A stretch of DNA of 64,000 bases from Algiphilus sp. (GCF_023145115.1 NZ_JAGLEJ010000010.1:1-64000); one strand, 5' to 3'. Positions 51,240 to 60,870 are shown, numbered from the stretch's first letter. Notes: generated from the letters alone by a model not told the origin. Numbers and translations are program-made.

Positions 51240-54200
51240 TCAGTCCTTCACGAACCAGGGCTCGCCGTCGTCGTTCAGGTACATCGCCTGCTGTTCCTCG
51301 AGCGTGAACGGACGCGATCCGATGCGTCCGAACACCGCCATCTGGCCGCCGGTCTCGTCGACCGCGCGGTCGCGGTGCAGGCCCTCGGACAGCGCGCGTG
51401 CCGGCTTGTCGGTCTGGTACCAGGCGATGAGCTCGGGCTTCGGTGCCGGCGAGAAGCCGTAGAAGTTGGGCTGGCTCTCCGGACTCATGAGCTGGATCAC
51501 CTTGATGCCGGCCTCGCCGTCGGCGACGTAGCCGAACAGCGATGCATAGGCACCACCCACCTGCACGTCCCAGGCATCCTTGATGCGGCCGTCACCGGTG
51601 AACTTCTCCACCAGTTCCGGCGCTTCCGGATTCTTGATGTCCACGATGCCGAGGCCCTCGCTGCCCGCCGCCACGTAGGCGTAGGTGCGCACCAGGTAGA
51701 GATTGCGGGCATCGGCGAAGGGCACCAGCGCATCGGTCAGGCGCGGCTCGTCGGGGTGCGTGACGTCGAGCACGCGCATGCCTTCGTCGGTGGTGGCGAA
51801 CAGGTAGCGGAACTGCACGGCGGTCGCCCGCAGCCCCTGCATCGGCACCTCGGCCGCCACCTTCGGCTGCATAGGATCGTCCAGGTTCAGCACCACCAGG
51901 CCGTCGTCGGTCGCCACGTAGACGTAGTAGCCGGCGATGGTCAGGTGCCGCGCGCCATCGAGCACGCCACCCTCGTTCCAGGTCAGCGCGCGCTCCAGGA
52001 AGTTGTTGCGCGGCTCGCCGTCGGCCATGGTGTTGATGTCGACCAGGATCAGGCCCTCTTCCGAGTCGGTGACCAGCGCGTAGTCGTAGATCGGATGGAA
52101 GGGCTGCTCCTGGTTCACCGTCTGCATGTACTCGGTGTTGCGCTCCGGTGCGATCGGCTGCGTGGTGGGCAGCGCGACGCAGGTGGCATTGGTCGTGCCG
52201 ACCTGCGTGTCGTGGCCCAGCGGCGAGAACGGCGCGCTGATCAGGCGCTGCGAAACGCCCTTGTTGCCGATCGACGCGGCGTCGTAGACCTCGAAGCCCT
52301 TGCGGCCCTGCGCCACGTAGAGGTACTCGCCGCGCAGCTGCAGGCAGTTGACGGCATCACCGGTGTCGTGGCTGAACGCGATGGGCTCCTCGCGGCCCTC
52401 GAGGCGGCGATCGCGCGCGACGTGCGCGTCGTACCAGTCGGGATAGGCGTAGCGGTGCAGGTAGCTGCCGATGATCGCCTGCGGCTCCTCCCACTCGGTG
52501 ACCTGCACCGAGCCCACGGCGCCGTCCATGCCCACCCAGGTGTTGTACCCGATCAGGTTCATGAAGTTGGTGCCGTGCAGCAGCAGCTGCGCCATCCAGG
52601 CGTTGTTGTCGTTGTCCTGCGACAGATGGCAGTCGGTGCAGCCCTTGGTCTCGGTCTTGCGCTCGGTATGCGGATAGTGCGGCGCGAAGGCCTGCGACGA
52701 GTAGCCGCTGGCCGAGATCGGCGGCTGCTGGACGTAGATCTTCTCGCGGTTGGCGTTGGTCGAGCTCAGCACCAGCGCGCTGGACGAGCGCACCGGCGCG
52801 ATGCGGTTGCCCTTGGCGGGCCCGTGGCGGCCGAGCTGGTAGACGTCGTTGCGCGTGATCTGCGGGTTGTAGGTCGCGAAGTTGCGCCGCTCCTCACCCT
52901 CGTAGTGCTGGCGCTCGGTCTTCCAGTTGGCCTCGATGGGGAGATGGCAGCCCGCGCAGCTCGTGGTCCACGAGGTGTGGCAGGTGATGCACATCATCTC
53001 CTCGGGATTGTGGGCGCGGTCTTCCTGCGCGACATCGGTGCCCCAGTTCTGGGTCTCGGTGTCGGCGCTCATCAGCTTGGCGCGAGCGGCCTTCTCGTTG
53101 TACTGGCCGTGGCCCGGCGTGACCGCATCCTTGACCAGGCTCATCTCCCACTCCAGATCCTCCTCGAGGTTGGAGCGCTGGATGAGCTTGCCCTCGCGCC
53201 ACTCGAAGCGCAGCTCGCCGAAGGGCGTGCGCATTGTCGACAGGTCGGTGCCGCCGGCCGGCGCCGCCGGCCCGGAGGTGAGCAGCGACGGGTAGGAATC
53301 GGCGGTGCCGTGGCAGTCGGCGCACTGGATCTCGATGGCCTGCGCGACCTCGCCGTACATGTGCCCGTCGCCGTGGACGTCCTGCGAGAAGTGGCAGTCG
53401 ACGCAGTGCATGCCGACATCGACATGGATCGACGACATGTGCACGGCCTTCTCGAACTTGTCGGGGTCGTCGTTGGAGACGATGTCGCCCTCCTCGTCCA
53501 GCAGGTTGCCTTCGCGGTCGCGCTTGAAGATGGCGCGGAAGTTCCAGCCGTGACCGTGGTAGTCCGCGAACTGGGTGTCCTCGAGCTCGGGATTCATCTC
53601 CGAGACCTGCTTGAGGAAATCGACATCGGCCCACTTGCCGCGCACCGCCGCGCCTTCCGGATTGCGCCGGTTGATCTCGCGGATCTCCTCGGGCGTCGGG
53701 TGCTGCTGCTCCTCCGGCCACATGAAGGGCGCGTCGGATTCGTAGTCCCACATGGTGTAGCCGAGCATCGAGTTGAGGAAGATGTTCGGCTGGTGCATGT
53801 GGCAGCTCATGCACTGGCTGGTCGGGATCGCGCTGGTGAAGGCGTGCTTCAGCGGGTGCCCGGACTCGTCCTTGGGAATGGTCGGGTCGACGGTCTGCGA
53901 CATGCCGCTGTGCCCGAACTGGGCGTACTGGGCCGAGTGCCTCGGATCGCGGTCGTTGGCGTAGACGACGTGGCAGGCCGCGCAGCCCGAGCTGCGATAG
54001 TCGCCGGGCTGGTCCTGCGTGCCCAGGAACCACATCAGCGGATCGTTGAGGCGCGTCTTGTGCAGGTTGAGGACCGGAATGGCGATGCGGTTGCCGGTAC
54101 CGGGCCCGCGGTTCGACTGGCGGATGTCGGGCCGGCCCGGCTCCTCGAGGATCTGGATGGTGCCCAGGTTGGGCCCGACCGCGTTGACCTGCGCGGTCTC

Positions 54201-54995
54201 GGGGAACAGGTTGACGATGATGCGGCCGCCGCGCTCGAAGACGCGGAAGACGTCGGCGGGCGGCACGGTCTCGTAGGCCGGCATCGGGTACAGGGTTTCG
54301 ACGATGCCCTTCTCGACCATGTTCTCGTCGGGCGTCATCGGCCCCTTGATGATGGCGGCCTCGCCCTCGCGGGTGTAGGCCTCGCCGAGCACGGCGCGCT
54401 TGTACGGCAGGATGCCATTGTTGTAGGCGGCGCCCTGCCAGAACATCGCGGTGGTCGCCATCAGGCTGCGCTCGGCGGCCTCGATCACCGGCATGTGGCA
54501 GGCGCCGCAGGCCTCGCGCGCCACCCGGTAGTCGGACGGATTGATGAAGCGGATGTACTCCGGGCTCTCCTTGTTGAGCAGCGTGTAGCTGTGCTCGGGC
54601 GTCTCGGAGTCCGGCCAGTGCCAGGTCTTCGGATAGCGCGGCAGCACGTGCGCGTCCTCGAGCGCGGCCAGATAGCTCTTGTCCAGGATGCTGTTGGCAC
54701 CGCCCGGCTTGCGCACGGTGGCGTCACCGCCGTGGCAGTCGGTGCACCCGATGGTCACGGCCGGATTCTCGTGCATCGTCATCTGGTCGGTATCGGTGTG
54801 GCACGTCATGCAACCGAGCGACTTGTCGACCGCCTCCTGCTGCGACTGCTGGCGGGGCGCGGGCGGCGCCGGATCGTAGTCGCGGTCGACGGGCTTCTCG
54901 CCGCCGGCGGCGGTCGCGACACCGGCGGGCGCGAGCGCTCCGCATCCCAGGATCAGTGCGGCGAGCGCGAGGTGACGAAGCTTCGAGGCAGTCAT
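51240..54995 (-). CDS. Exported decahaem cytochrome c with LVIVD-type beta-propeller
   Basis: The 1251-residue protein has a signal peptide (a possible LILGC lipobox at Cys18, or type I cleavage near 30). Ten CxxCH haem sites follow, at 62, 84, 163, 338, 395, 531, 558, 669, 680 and 786. Residues ~880-1170 carry LVIVD-type repeats (YLYVAQGRKGFEVYD, YALVTDSEEGLILVDI, YVYVATDDGLVVLNL, YLFATTDEGMRVLDV, YAYVAAGSEGLGIVDI), forming a propeller. It is the last gene of the six-gene run, after the outer-membrane barrel. It is best placed as the terminal, perhaps surface-exposed, electron carrier. Substrate or acceptor is unknown. Confidence 0.9.
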   Translation of the reverse strand: MTASKLRHLALAALILGCGALAPAGVATAAGGEKPVDRDYDPAPPAPRQQSQQEAVDKSLGCMTCHTDTDQMTMHENPAVTIGCTDCHGGDATVRKPGGANSILDKSYLAALEDAHVLPRYPKTWHWPDSETPEHSYTLLNKESPEYIRFINPSDYRVAREACGACHMPVIEAAERSLMATTAMFWQGAAYNNGILPYKRAVLGEAYTREGEAAIIKGPMTPDENMVEKGIVETLYPMPAYETVPPADVFRVFERGGRIIVNLFPETAQVNAVGPNLGTIQILEEPGRPDIRQSNRGPGTGNRIAIPVLNLHKTRLNDPLMWFLGTQDQPGDYRSSGCAACHVVYANDRDPRHSAQYAQFGHSGMSQTVDPTIPKDESGHPLKHAFTSAIPTSQCMSCHMHQPNIFLNSMLGYTMWDYESDAPFMWPEEQQHPTPEEIREINRRNPEGAAVRGKWADVDFLKQVSEMNPELEDTQFADYHGHGWNFRAIFKRDREGNLLDEEGDIVSNDDPDKFEKAVHMSSIHVDVGMHCVDCHFSQDVHGDGHMYGEVAQAIEIQCADCHGTADSYPSLLTSGPAAPAGGTDLSTMRTPFGELRFEWREGKLIQRSNLEEDLEWEMSLVKDAVTPGHGQYNEKAARAKLMSADTETQNWGTDVAQEDRAHNPEEMMCITCHTSWTTSCAGCHLPIEANWKTERQHYEGEERRNFATYNPQITRNDVYQLGRHGPAKGNRIAPVRSSSALVLSSTNANREKIYVQQPPISASGYSSQAFAPHYPHTERKTETKGCTDCHLSQDNDNNAWMAQLLLHGTNFMNLIGYNTWVGMDGAVGSVQVTEWEEPQAIIGSYLHRYAYPDWYDAHVARDRRLEGREEPIAFSHDTGDAVNCLQLRGEYLYVAQGRKGFEVYDAASIGNKGVSQRLISAPFSPLGHDTQVGTTNATCVALPTTQPIAPERNTEYMQTVNQEQPFHPIYDYALVTDSEEGLILVDINTMADGEPRNNFLERALTWNEGGVLDGARHLTIAGYYVYVATDDGLVVLNLDDPMQPKVAAEVPMQGLRATAVQFRYLFATTDEGMRVLDVTHPDEPRLTDALVPFADARNLYLVRTYAYVAAGSEGLGIVDIKNPEAPELVEKFTGDGRIKDAWDVQVGGAYASLFGYVADGEAGIKVIQLMSPESQPNFYGFSPAPKPELIAWYQTDKPARALSEGLHRDRAVDETGGQMAVFGRIGSRPFTLEEQQAMYLNDDGEPWFVKD

Positions 54996-55038
54996 GTCAA
55001 ATCATCCGATCGGACCGGGGCATTGCGCAGCACCGGCA

Positions 55039-57147
55039 TCACCACAGCAGGGTGAGGTTGAACAGCATCGAATAGGCGACCTCGTCGCCGTACAGCTCCT
55101 CGTAGCCCTTCCCGGGCACGAGCGCTGCAGCCGAAGCACGGAAAACGATGTTCTGCGTGAAGAACGGGCGCCAGATCGCCGAGACCGAGGCATCGGTCCC
55201 GATCATCGCGTCGATGCCCGACTGCTGACGCGCGGCCTCCAGCACCGCCGTGTCCGCGAAGGCCAGCTGGTTGATGTTGGTCGATATGCGCCACTGCGGC
55301 GAGATGTCGAGATCGGCGCCGAGGCCGAGCAGGATCAGGCCCGGATTGGTGAAGTTCGACTGGCCCTGCGCCTTGGAGCTGCGCAGCGAGTTGAGGATGC
55401 CGTTGCGGCCGGACAGGGTCACCACGCCGCCGCCGATGAGCGGGACATTCTGGCGCACCCAGAAACTGGTGTCGGCGCCGGCGAAGAGCGGGTTCTCGAA
55501 GATGGCGTCGAAGCCGGTCTCGGCGTCGTCGTAGGGATCGTCGTCGCCGGACGCGTAGAGCGCCGACAGGCGGACCCGGCGCCAGTCGAAGTCGATCGAG
55601 AACTCGTAGGCGGCGAAGAAGGCGCTGATGTCGGTGCCGCGATCGACGAAGACGCCGCGGTCGGCGCTGCCGACGGCCAGATAGTTGGTCGCCGACACGT
55701 TCAGCCGCCCGAAGTGCCCCTCGCCGTTCAGGCCGAGGTAGACGACGTCGTAGCTCCGCGCCTTCTCGAGGCCGATCGACGCCGGTCGCTCGATGAAGTC
55801 GTTGTTGTTGAAGTAGGGCGCATCCTCGCCCTCGGTGTTGCGGTTGTAGAGGAGCACCGCCTCGGAGGTGAAGCCGCGCCGCGGGAAGTCCTGCCAGTAC
55901 AGGTTGGCGACGAAGATGTCGTCCCGGCGCAGCGACTGCCCGATGTCGTTCAGCTCGCTGTTGGTGTCCTTCTCCAGACGCCGGAACCAGGCGAGGTTGT
56001 ACAGGAAGATGTTGTTGTTGCGGTTGCCGAACAGGCGGACGCCGAGCTGCTGGTCACGGAACAGGAAGCCGCGGAAATCCACGTTGAAGGGCTGGATGCC
56101 GACGCGGACGCTCTCGAAGTCGTACTGCGGCGAAACGTCCCGGATGTGGTAGTCGACGAACAGTTCCTGGATCGCGAAGAAGTCGTCGTTGCGCGTACGG
56201 CCCTCGGCCGGGTTGATGCGCACCGCGCGGTTCTGCTCCACCTCGGCCCGGTTGAAGTTGTAGACGGGCGTGAAGCGGAACTCCCAGTCCGGCGGCATGA
56301 AGGTGGTGTCGCCGCGGTACAGCACGAACGATGCCGCCAGCGTCTGCGCGAACAGCGTCTGGTCGGGATCGCCGATCAGATCCGCATTGCCCGGATCATC
56401 CTCGCCCTGCGGCGCCACCGGCGTCGGCAGCGAGCGCGGCTCGTAGACGGTGTCCGACACCAGCAGCGTGTTGAAGAACCAGTCGCCGAACACCGGGCGG
56501 TCGGCCTTGAGCGTGTTCTGGTTGTAGGGGTCCCACCACGGGTAGTCGGTGATGCCCAGGCGCTGGGTCAGGAACCAGCGATCATTGCGCACGGTTTCCT
56601 TGCCGTACTCGGCATCGCGACCGGGCTTGGGCACCGGCTTGAGCGCGGTGGCGCGGTTGAAGTCGTAGGGCTGCCGGTCGCGGACCGGCGACTGCGGATC
56701 GGTGCGCTCGCCGCCGCGGGTCGGCGTGTTGGCCTCCGACTGCCCGGGCCGCCGGCGCTCGACGGCCGGCGTGGCGCGCGGCGTCCCGGGCTCGAGCACC
56801 GGGGTGGCATCCTCGCCCGACGGGCGTCGCCGTTCCACGGCCGGCGTGGTCTGCGGCTGCTGCTCGGGCTCGCTGCCCGGACGACGCCGGTCGACCGCGG
56901 GCTGCAGCGCCTCGTCGCGCGCCGGCTCGGCCGCGGGCTGCTGCTGGCGCTGCGTGGATCGCTCGGACGGTGTCGCCGGTGCCTCGACGGCGGAATCGCG
57001 GTCGGCGCGCTCGCCCGGCCGGCGGCGCTCGTCCTGCGCCTGCACCAGGGCGGGCACGACGGCCAGCGCCAGAGTGGCGGCGATCAGTCCGCTGCGAAGC
57101 GCGCGACGCGGGAGCATGGCTGAGCGCCTAGAGGCCATCACAGACAT
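55039..57147 (-). CDS. Large outer-membrane beta-barrel protein of the cytochrome operon
   Basis: The 702-residue protein has a signal peptide (about 12-37). A disordered Pro/Arg/Glu-rich stretch with four RRRP-G/S units follows (41-45, 87-91, 106-110, 131-135). From about 170 to the end there are alternating aromatic/polar strands typical of a DUF1302/alginate-export-like barrel (EFRFTPVYNFNRAEVEQ, RVGIQPFNVDFRGFLF, WRISTNINQLAF), ending in LLFNLTLLW with a terminal aromatic. The ATG at 57147 has a GGGAG ribosome site and overlaps the upstream gene by 20 bp. By position it may be the MtrB-like sheath, but no homology to MtrB is claimed. Confidence 0.8.
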   Translation of the reverse strand: MSVMASRRSAMLPRRALRSGLIAATLALAVVPALVQAQDERRRPGERADRDSAVEAPATPSERSTQRQQQPAAEPARDEALQPAVDRRRPGSEPEQQPQTTPAVERRRPSGEDATPVLEPGTPRATPAVERRRPGQSEANTPTRGGERTDPQSPVRDRQPYDFNRATALKPVPKPGRDAEYGKETVRNDRWFLTQRLGITDYPWWDPYNQNTLKADRPVFGDWFFNTLLVSDTVYEPRSLPTPVAPQGEDDPGNADLIGDPDQTLFAQTLAASFVLYRGDTTFMPPDWEFRFTPVYNFNRAEVEQNRAVRINPAEGRTRNDDFFAIQELFVDYHIRDVSPQYDFESVRVGIQPFNVDFRGFLFRDQQLGVRLFGNRNNNIFLYNLAWFRRLEKDTNSELNDIGQSLRRDDIFVANLYWQDFPRRGFTSEAVLLYNRNTEGEDAPYFNNNDFIERPASIGLEKARSYDVVYLGLNGEGHFGRLNVSATNYLAVGSADRGVFVDRGTDISAFFAAYEFSIDFDWRRVRLSALYASGDDDPYDDAETGFDAIFENPLFAGADTSFWVRQNVPLIGGGVVTLSGRNGILNSLRSSKAQGQSNFTNPGLILLGLGADLDISPQWRISTNINQLAFADTAVLEAARQQSGIDAMIGTDASVSAIWRPFFTQNIVFRASAAALVPGKGYEELYGDEVAYSMLFNLTLLW

Positions 57148-59257
57148 TCTGTTCTCCCGGGTCGTCGAGGAATGGGGACTGCGGACAGATCACCCAGCGG
57201 AGATTCAGATCGCGCGTGCCGTCGGGCAGGTCCGGGCGCTGCGCACGGAGCTGGTCCGCCCGGATGGCGGGGGGCGCATTGCTGATCGTGCCGAGCTCCT
57301 TGCCGATCTCGTCGATGGCGACGAAGGGCAGGAAGTCGTCCTGCTCGAGGCCGTCGCCGGACAGGCCGATGGCACCGATGAGCTGGCCGTTGCGGTAGAT
57401 CGGGAAGCCGCCCGCGAACAGGGTCAGGCCGTTGCGCAGCTCGTCGAAGGCGTCGGTCTGGGCCAGCACGCCGTCGGGGATCGAGGTGTAGCCGGTGCAG
57501 TTCTGCGCGACGTCGGTATCGAACAGCGGCTGGGTCGGATCGCCGGGGTTCGGTACCTGAAGGACGTAGGCGAGGTGCCGCACCACCGCGTTGTAGACCA
57601 GATCGAGCTCGAGGCCGGTGGAGAAGATGCTCCACTCGCCCGGCGGCTTGCTGAACGGGCCGTGCGGCTCGGGATCGAGGCCGCCCGGGCCGTTCTGGCC
57701 GTCGGGGTAGAACGGACGCGCGATCAGTCCGAGCGCGCGCGTCGAATAGGCGATGTCGCCGTCGGCGAGCCCCTGGGGCAGATCGAAGAACGCGCGGTAG
57801 TCCTGGACATAGGGCGGAATCGGCGATTCCCGCTGGTTGTCCCCGAGCGCCCGGGTCAGCACAGTGTCGAGATCACCGCCGCCGAGATAGCCGGCCGGCG
57901 GCAGCGCGTTCAGGCGGTCGGCCGCGACGTCCGCTGACAGGAGCAGCGCCGAGCGCGCCTTCTGCGTGGTGACGTCGACGGCGTCGATCAACGCGTCGCG
58001 GGTTCGCGCCACACCCAGGACGTCGCCGTTGACGTCCACGATGGTGACGTGGATGCCGGCACTGGAGCCCAGCGGCTTGCGCACCTGACTGCGCGAGCGG
58101 TTGGCCAGCTCGATGGACTTCTCGAGCAGGCGCTTGACCTCGTTGGCCGCGAGGCCGCCGACACCGGCAGTCGGCGGGAAGCGGTTGTCGTTGTTCTCGT
58201 CGACCAGCACGAAGGCGTCGAGCGACGGGTCGAGCTCGCCGGGCTGGGCCGGACGCACGCCCGACTCCGGCTGGCCGAAGGCGGTACCGGCGCGCAGCGG
58301 CGGCGGCGGGTCGGCCGGGTCATCGACGGTGTAGCCGAGCACGGCCTGCAGGCCCGGCGGCAGCGAGCCGAACGACGGCGCCTGCGTCGGATCGCTCTGC
58401 AGGTCGCCGAAGTCGACATCGGCGAAGCGCAGCGTCTTGCCCTCCACCGTGATGACATCGGCGCGGCGATTGCGTGGCGCGCCGTAGCCGAAGGTGGCGG
58501 CGGTGGCGATGAGCTCGTCGAGATCGGCGTCATCGTCGGTGATGGTCTTGTCCAGCGAATAGACGCCGTCCGCGATCGCGGCCACGGCCCCGACCAGCGT
58601 GCCGTTCTTGTAGAGCGGCAGACCGCCCGGATCGGCGGCGAAGCCGATGGGCGCCCGGTGCGGGCCCGGGTCCGGCCCCACGCCGTTGAAGCGTCGGGAG
58701 ATGTCCGAGCACGGCAGCTGGCTGATCTGCACACCGAACAGCGGACCGCCCGGCGTGTTGAACTCGCCGGGATTGAAGTTCTCCTGGATGATCTGGTTCG
58801 CGGTGCGCGTCGTGAAGGCATTGCCCTCCGACGAGAAGTAGGCCGCGGTCAGCGCCTTGGAGATGACGCCCAGCTCGGGCGTGACGATCTCGACACCGTC
58901 GAGGCCGGCATCGATCGCGTTGCCGGTGCTGCGCTCCGGCCCGGACGTGATGCGGATGGTGTCGGGAGCACCGGCCATGCGGTAGATGGCGAGCACGTTG
59001 CCGACGCGGTCGACGACGCCGATCACGGCGGCCTCGCCGCGCGCGTCCGCTTCCTGCACGCCCTGCGCGATGATGGTCCCGACATCGTCGGTCGTGAGCC
59101 GCGTGGGCACATCCTGGCAGGAGCCATCGCACGGCACCGGGCCGACGCCGATACCGCGCGTCGCGTCGTTGCGGTCCCCCGAGCAGGCGACCATCGCGGC
59201 CGATACGACCAGCGCGACGGCGACGCCCCTAACGCCCCTCTTCTGACGGAGTTGCAT
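57128..59257 (-). CDS. Lipoprotein with two GlcG/HbpS-like (DUF336) domains
   Basis: The 709-residue lipoprotein (lipobox MVAC, Cys25) has an N-terminal GlcG/HbpS-like part (VGTIIAQGVQEADARGEAAVIGVVDRVGNVLAIYRM, landmarks at about 58-93; then ISKALTAAYFSSEGNAFT). A second copy follows (VTIVDVNGDVLGVARTRDA, TTQKARSALLLS, later FAGGFPIYRNGQLIGAIGLSGDG). HbpS-type domains bind haem or corrinoids. Here it is cotranscribed with two decahaem cytochromes. It overlaps the FHA-cytochrome gene by 29 bp and the barrel gene by 20 bp. A haem-handling, structural or catalytic role is inference. Confidence 0.8.
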   Translation of the reverse strand: MQLRQKRGVRGVAVALVVSAAMVACSGDRNDATRGIGVGPVPCDGSCQDVPTRLTTDDVGTIIAQGVQEADARGEAAVIGVVDRVGNVLAIYRMAGAPDTIRITSGPERSTGNAIDAGLDGVEIVTPELGVISKALTAAYFSSEGNAFTTRTANQIIQENFNPGEFNTPGGPLFGVQISQLPCSDISRRFNGVGPDPGPHRAPIGFAADPGGLPLYKNGTLVGAVAAIADGVYSLDKTITDDDADLDELIATAATFGYGAPRNRRADVITVEGKTLRFADVDFGDLQSDPTQAPSFGSLPPGLQAVLGYTVDDPADPPPPLRAGTAFGQPESGVRPAQPGELDPSLDAFVLVDENNDNRFPPTAGVGGLAANEVKRLLEKSIELANRSRSQVRKPLGSSAGIHVTIVDVNGDVLGVARTRDALIDAVDVTTQKARSALLLSADVAADRLNALPPAGYLGGGDLDTVLTRALGDNQRESPIPPYVQDYRAFFDLPQGLADGDIAYSTRALGLIARPFYPDGQNGPGGLDPEPHGPFSKPPGEWSIFSTGLELDLVYNAVVRHLAYVLQVPNPGDPTQPLFDTDVAQNCTGYTSIPDGVLAQTDAFDELRNGLTLFAGGFPIYRNGQLIGAIGLSGDGLEQDDFLPFVAIDEIGKELGTISNAPPAIRADQLRAQRPDLPDGTRDLNLRWVICPQSPFLDDPGEQNVCDGL

Positions 59258-60866
59258 CTCCGATTCCCCCTGTGACCCGACCCATGATCGATTCTGTCGC
59301 CACGTGGAAGCCGTGGCAGTCGATGCAGGTCGAGCGAACGCCCTGCTTCGATGCTACTCCCCCGTGGCAGGTGCGACAAGTTTCAATTCCCGGTAACAGA
59401 AGCTCATCGGCATCGGCCGATGACTCGGCCGCATGACAGTCGCCGCAGTCCACCCAGCCGTGATCCGCATGGGTGAATCGTGCGTGCACGAACCAGCTCT
59501 GCCGCAGCGACACCGCCTGGATCTCGGCCTCGTCGTCGGCACCGGGCGCGACCAGATGGCACTTCGCGCACACCCGTGTCGAGAACACCTCGTCGATGAG
59601 CTCCGCCGCCGTGGGTGGTCCGCCGCGCTCCGCATCGGGCCCGGCGCGGCGCCGTCCCGAGCGCCCGATGTCGGGCGCGAACGTGCCGGCGGGAATGGCC
59701 TCGACCGCGGCAGCCACCTGCTTCCGCGCCACCTCCGGCTCGGCGTGCGGCAGTCGCAGCACCTCGTCGCCCACGCTGACGTCGAGCTGATGACAGCTCT
59801 GGCAATCGCGCTCGAAGTTCACCGCCTTGAACCCGACTTCGCCGGCGTCGGCGCGATGGCAGTCCCGGCACGCCATCACCTCGACGCCGTCCGGCCCCAG
59901 CACGCCGTCCTCGACGAGGTGCAGGTCGTGCGGAAAGACGAAACCGGTCTCGTCGCGCGTGTCCGGGCCGATGACGGTCCGCACGGTCGATGCGCCGGCA
60001 TCGTCGCGGCGGGTCACGGTGGCGCGGAATTCCGGGTGTGCCGCCGCGAAGTCGCGCACCGGGTTCATGTCCGAACGCGACGCGAACTGTCCCGGCTCGG
60101 CATGGCAGTCGACGCAGATTCCGGGATGATCGGGCAGCGCCGCATGCGGATTGCCATGCTCGCGGTGACAGCTCGCGCAGCGCTGCTCGTCGAGCGACGC
60201 CAGCCCGGCCGTGACCGGATGCTCGGAATGATGGGCGATGCCCGCATGGCAGGTCAGGCAGGATTCGTCGCGCACCCGCGTGAACAGGCGTTCGTGGCAC
60301 GCGCCGCAGTCGTCGGCGAAGTGCTGGTGGGCGTTGCTGATGCGCCCGGAGCTCCACCAGACATCGGTCGGCAGCACGGTCGCCACCGCCGGCGGCACCG
60401 GCACCACCCGCAGCAGCAGCGGCACGAGCAGGGTCAGCAGCAGCACCGCCATGGCGGCGATGGCGGCCGGCCGGCGCATGCGCATGCCGGCGCCGCGCAG
60501 ATCCAGCTTGCGCTCCGAAGCCGTGACGGGGGCGTCGGCCTCGCCGATCTTGATGCGCAGCAGGAGCCCGCTCGATTCGCCGTCCGTGGTCACGTGCCCG
60601 CGATGCGGACCGATGCGGAAGCGATCGCCGGCGTAGAGATCGCATTCCTCCTTGATGATCCTGCCGTTGACCTCGACGCCGAGCGGCGACTTGGCGCGCA
60701 GCTTCAGCGCCAGGTCCGACTGCAGGGCGATCTCGGCGTGCCGGCGGGCGATCGCGATGCCGGGCAGCATGACGGTGGCCTGATCGCTGCGCCCGAGCGA
60801 GATGGTCTGGTCGACCTCCAGGTGCCGGGTGTCGCCGCCGCGGATGATCTCGATGCGCAGGCTCAT
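59229..60866 (-). CDS. FHA domain - membrane span - decahaem cytochrome c fusion
   Basis: The 545-residue protein begins with an FHA phosphothreonine-binding-type domain (about 1-95): ISLGRSDQATVMLPG with Gly25-Arg26-Ser27, ARRHAEI with Arg-His at 42-43, and PLGVEVNGR. One membrane helix follows (about 133-155). The periplasmic part has ten CxxCH sites at 187, 203, 230, 251, 333, 355, 433, 474, 497 and 514. The predicted topology is FHA inside, haems outside. Its start lies 4 bp after the cytochrome-b-like gene. A single-protein link between a phosphopeptide reader and multihaem electron transfer is unusual. Confidence 0.88.
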   Translation of the reverse strand: MSLRIEIIRGGDTRHLEVDQTISLGRSDQATVMLPGIAIARRHAEIALQSDLALKLRAKSPLGVEVNGRIIKEECDLYAGDRFRIGPHRGHVTTDGESSGLLLRIKIGEADAPVTASERKLDLRGAGMRMRRPAAIAAMAVLLLTLLVPLLLRVVPVPPAVATVLPTDVWWSSGRISNAHQHFADDCGACHERLFTRVRDESCLTCHAGIAHHSEHPVTAGLASLDEQRCASCHREHGNPHAALPDHPGICVDCHAEPGQFASRSDMNPVRDFAAAHPEFRATVTRRDDAGASTVRTVIGPDTRDETGFVFPHDLHLVEDGVLGPDGVEVMACRDCHRADAGEVGFKAVNFERDCQSCHQLDVSVGDEVLRLPHAEPEVARKQVAAAVEAIPAGTFAPDIGRSGRRRAGPDAERGGPPTAAELIDEVFSTRVCAKCHLVAPGADDEAEIQAVSLRQSWFVHARFTHADHGWVDCGDCHAAESSADADELLLPGIETCRTCHGGVASKQGVRSTCIDCHGFHVATESIMGRVTGGIGDATPSEEGR

Positions 60867-60870
60867 GCCG

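Noticed and set aside
51225..55055. A 1276-codon open frame on the + strand opposite the decahaem gene
   Set aside because: It is the antisense of a gene with ten CxxCH motifs. Its product is His/Arg/Val/Ala-rich with no recognisable domain, as expected from high GC codon bias.
57117..57147. Alternative later start (ATG at 57117) for the outer-membrane barrel gene
   Set aside because: The ATG at 57147 has a clear GGGAG ribosome site at good spacing; the later ATG has none, although both keep the signal peptide.
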